Origin: Liquorilactobacillus sucicola DSM 21376 = JCM 15457
Lineage (GTDB): Bacteria > Bacillota > Bacilli > Lactobacillales > Lactobacillaceae
DNA length: 64,000 nt
NCBI RefSeq assembly: GCF_000612445.1
Contig: NZ_BALC01000008.1
Span: forward strand, 30,306 to 94,305
Direction: 5' to 3'
Shown here: one piece after another, positions 60,036-64,000 of the stretch
Layout of the letters: every line of letters starts with the position of its first letter
Position numbering within the stretch: the first letter of the stretch is position 1
Program-made: the position numbers and the translations under genes
Notes under the pieces: model-generated
Seen by the model: the letters and a program-made list of their open reading frames with translations, nothing else
Database searches by the model: none
Told to the model about the DNA's origin: nothing

Positions 60036-60920
60036 ATGAAAGATTATCTGGTAAAGAGTTTGGCTTATGAGGGACAATTGAGGATATATGCAGTTGAATC
60101 TGGTCAAGCTGTAAGGGAAGCACAAAGAATTCATAACACTTGGAGTGCGGCTACGGCTGCTTTAGGGCGAGCAATAGCGGCAACTGCTATGTTGAGTGCA
60201 GCTTCATTGAAAGATTCAGAAAAAATGACTGTCAAAATAATGGGGGACGGACCGGCGGGAGCTATTGTAGTTGATGGAAATGCTCAGGGAACGGTTAAGG
60301 GGTACATTCAAAATCCACATGTTCATTTTCCATTAAATGGTAAAAAGAAAATTGATGTCCGAGATGCAATCGGCTCAAAGGGATTTTTAGCTGTAACGAA
60401 GGATCTGGGGTTAAAAGCACCATTTACGGGACAAGTTCCGTTAGTTTCTGGTGAGTTAGGAGAGGATTTTACTTACTATCTCGCAAAATCTGAACAAATT
60501 CCATCGGCTGTTGGCTTAGCGGTTACGATGGACGAGCACGACATTATAGAAATGGCTGGTGGCTTTTTAGTTCAGGTCATGCCACAAGCAAAAGAAGATG
60601 TTATTTCAAAAATGGAGACTAAACTAGCTTCTTTCCCCTCTATTTCTGGAATGATGGCTCAGAAAAGGACACCGGAAGAGATTATTTATGAATTATGCGG
60701 CAGGGATAACGTCAATATTTTAGAGAGGTTGCCTATCTCTTATCACTGTGACTGTTCCAAAAAGCGATTTGCTCGTTCGCTTGCAAGCATAGCACCCAAA
60801 GATTTGAAAGAAATGATTGAAAAAGATCACGGTGCTGAAGCAACTTGTCGCTTTTGCGGGGAAAAATATCATTTTGACGAAAATGAACTTAAGGATTTAT
60901 ATGCACGAGCAATTGGCTAA
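60036..60920 (+). CDS. hslO: Redox-regulated chaperone Hsp33
   Basis: Cytosolic holdase activated by oxidation. It is 294 residues. The N-terminal substrate-binding domain (MGDGPAGAIVVDGNAQGTVKGYI) precedes the C-terminal redox switch with all four cysteines, CDC at about residue 238 and CRFC at about 271, so the zinc site is complete. ATG 60036 follows TTGGAGG. It lies between ftsH and dusB as in Bacillus. Confidence 0.96.
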   Translation: MKDYLVKSLAYEGQLRIYAVESGQAVREAQRIHNTWSAATAALGRAIAATAMLSAASLKDSEKMTVKIMGDGPAGAIVVDGNAQGTVKGYIQNPHVHFPLNGKKKIDVRDAIGSKGFLAVTKDLGLKAPFTGQVPLVSGELGEDFTYYLAKSEQIPSAVGLAVTMDEHDIIEMAGGFLVQVMPQAKEDVISKMETKLASFPSISGMMAQKRTPEEIIYELCGRDNVNILERLPISYHCDCSKKRFARSLASIAPKDLKEMIEKDHGAEATCRFCGEKYHFDENELKDLYARAIG

Positions 60921-60991
60921 AGTTTAGCTTTTTTTTAATATGTGTTATCATTGCAAAAGAAATTTTAACGAATAATAATGAGGTGTAAAAG

Positions 60992-63571
<2,580 letters not shown>

Positions 63572-63594
63572 TGTCATATTGAGCGGTATGAGCT

Positions 63595-63645
63595 AAAACA
63601 AAGGATCAAGTCAAAGGTTATATGTGGCTTGATCCTTTGTTTTAA
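63595..63645 (+). terminator. Terminator after lysS
   Basis: Perfect 16-base arms AAAACAAAGGATCAAG / CTTGATCCTTTGTTTT, T-run in the right arm. The next 210 bases hold a segment weakly like the repeat tail (GCGTTAACTTGTTTCAAG). Confidence 0.85.
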
Positions 63646-63856
63646 TTTATTATCAGCGTTAACTTGTTTCAAGGGTGAGCTCTTTTCGTAGTTTCTGCTC
63701 AATAGTCAAGGAGTAACGGATAGATGAAAATTAGTTTTTATAATTACCACTTCAATAAAAGACAATATTGCTTTATATTGAGATCAGTTAACTGAATTTA
63801 ATTTAGCAATGCAATAAGCGAAGCAAAATTTTCTTGGAAATATTTGAAATTTATAG

Positions 63857-63884
63857 TTGCTATTTCTGATAGACATGGTATACT
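63857..63884 (+). promoter_or_regulatory. rRNA operon promoter P1
   Basis: TTGCTA (63857-63862), 16-base spacer, TATACT (63879-63884) with TGG extension, about 80 bases upstream of a second similar promoter. Confidence 0.7.
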
Positions 63885-63933
63885 TTAAAAGTTGGCTGTT
63901 GAGATACGTTAGCTTCTAGCAAAAAATAAAAGC

Positions 63934-63962
63934 TTGCATTTCTGGTTGATAGCTGATATAAT
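63934..63962 (+). promoter_or_regulatory. rRNA operon promoter P2
   Basis: TTGCAT (63934-63939), 17-base spacer, TATAAT (63957-63962). Tandem strong promoters after lysS are typical of an rRNA operon. Confidence 0.75.
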
Positions 63963-63984
63963 TTTAAGTGCTTCTGAAATTTGT

Positions 63985-64000
63985 AGATCTTTGAAAACTG
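63985..64000 (+). promoter_or_regulatory. boxA-like antitermination element of an rRNA leader
   Basis: AGATCTTTGAAAACTG matches the rRNA leader boxA of Firmicutes (like TGTTCTTTGAAAACT). 16S rRNA should begin beyond the window edge. Confidence 0.75.

Overview
The window is a low-GC Gram-positive chromosome segment. Protein similarity and gene order point to a lactic acid bacterium of the family Lactobacillaceae: malolactic enzyme and its transporter, L-lactate dehydrogenase, and Bacillus-like blocks pyrG-murA-rho-rpmE2, murF-cshA-acpS-alr-mazEF and pth-mfd-yabM-rqcP-divIC-yabR-tilS-hpt-ftsH-hslO-dusB-lysS. A Liquorilactobacillus or Ligilactobacillus-type species would fit, but I cannot fix genus or species from the sequence alone. 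There is no prophage, insertion sequence, CRISPR array or tRNA that I can see.

Layout. 1-4.2 kb: leuABCD on the minus strand behind a leader-peptide attenuator. 4.2-9.5 kb: nagB with an overlapping operator, then the divergent malolactic cluster mleR / mleS-mleP. 9.5-16.7 kb: a full tryptophan operon on the minus strand. It is split by two almost identical promoter-plus-T-box units, one before trpEG and one before trpDCFBA. 16.7-24 kb: birA, a YibE/F-like pair, a lipoprotein, a small membrane protein, an HD phosphohydrolase, a DUF1934 protein and rpoE (delta). 24-29.5 kb: pyrG, a small protein, murA, rho, rpmE2. 29.5-38 kb: a more accessory stretch with an MFS exporter, a DinG/XPD-like nuclease-helicase, a purine permease with PurBox-like sites, a PARG-fold protein, a tiny basic protein, a DUF915 hydrolase and a GNAT acetyltransferase. 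38-48.4 kb: lemA-htpX, an unknown gene, murF, cshA, acpS, alr, mazEF, a CBS protein and ldh. 48.5-63.6 kb: the pth-to-lysS housekeeping run. The window ends in the leader of what should be an rRNA operon, with tandem promoters and boxA.

Regulation is unusually readable. Leucine synthesis is governed by a 17-residue peptide ending in three Leu codons. Tryptophan synthesis is governed by duplicated T-boxes. NagB has an inverted-repeat operator and the purine permease has PurBoxes. The first enzymes of both amino-acid pathways appear to lack usual feedback features: LeuA has no C-terminal regulatory domain and TrpE lacks a recognisable LLES motif.

A dominant oddity is that 11 genes (mleS, trpA, trpG, birA, the lipoprotein, rho, alr, the CBS gene, yabM, ftsH, dusB) are broken by single-base indels in homopolymers. 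Ten carry exactly one missing base and the CBS gene carries one missing and one extra. Because alr, birA and ftsH are normally essential or important, sequencing or assembly error is the best explanation. These genes are described as full-length products after restoring the base. Substitutions in active sites (MurA Cys to Asp, PARG-type QEE to QEQ, loss of Fe-S cysteines in the helicase) and a family of terminator-linked repeats are the most interesting biological observations.
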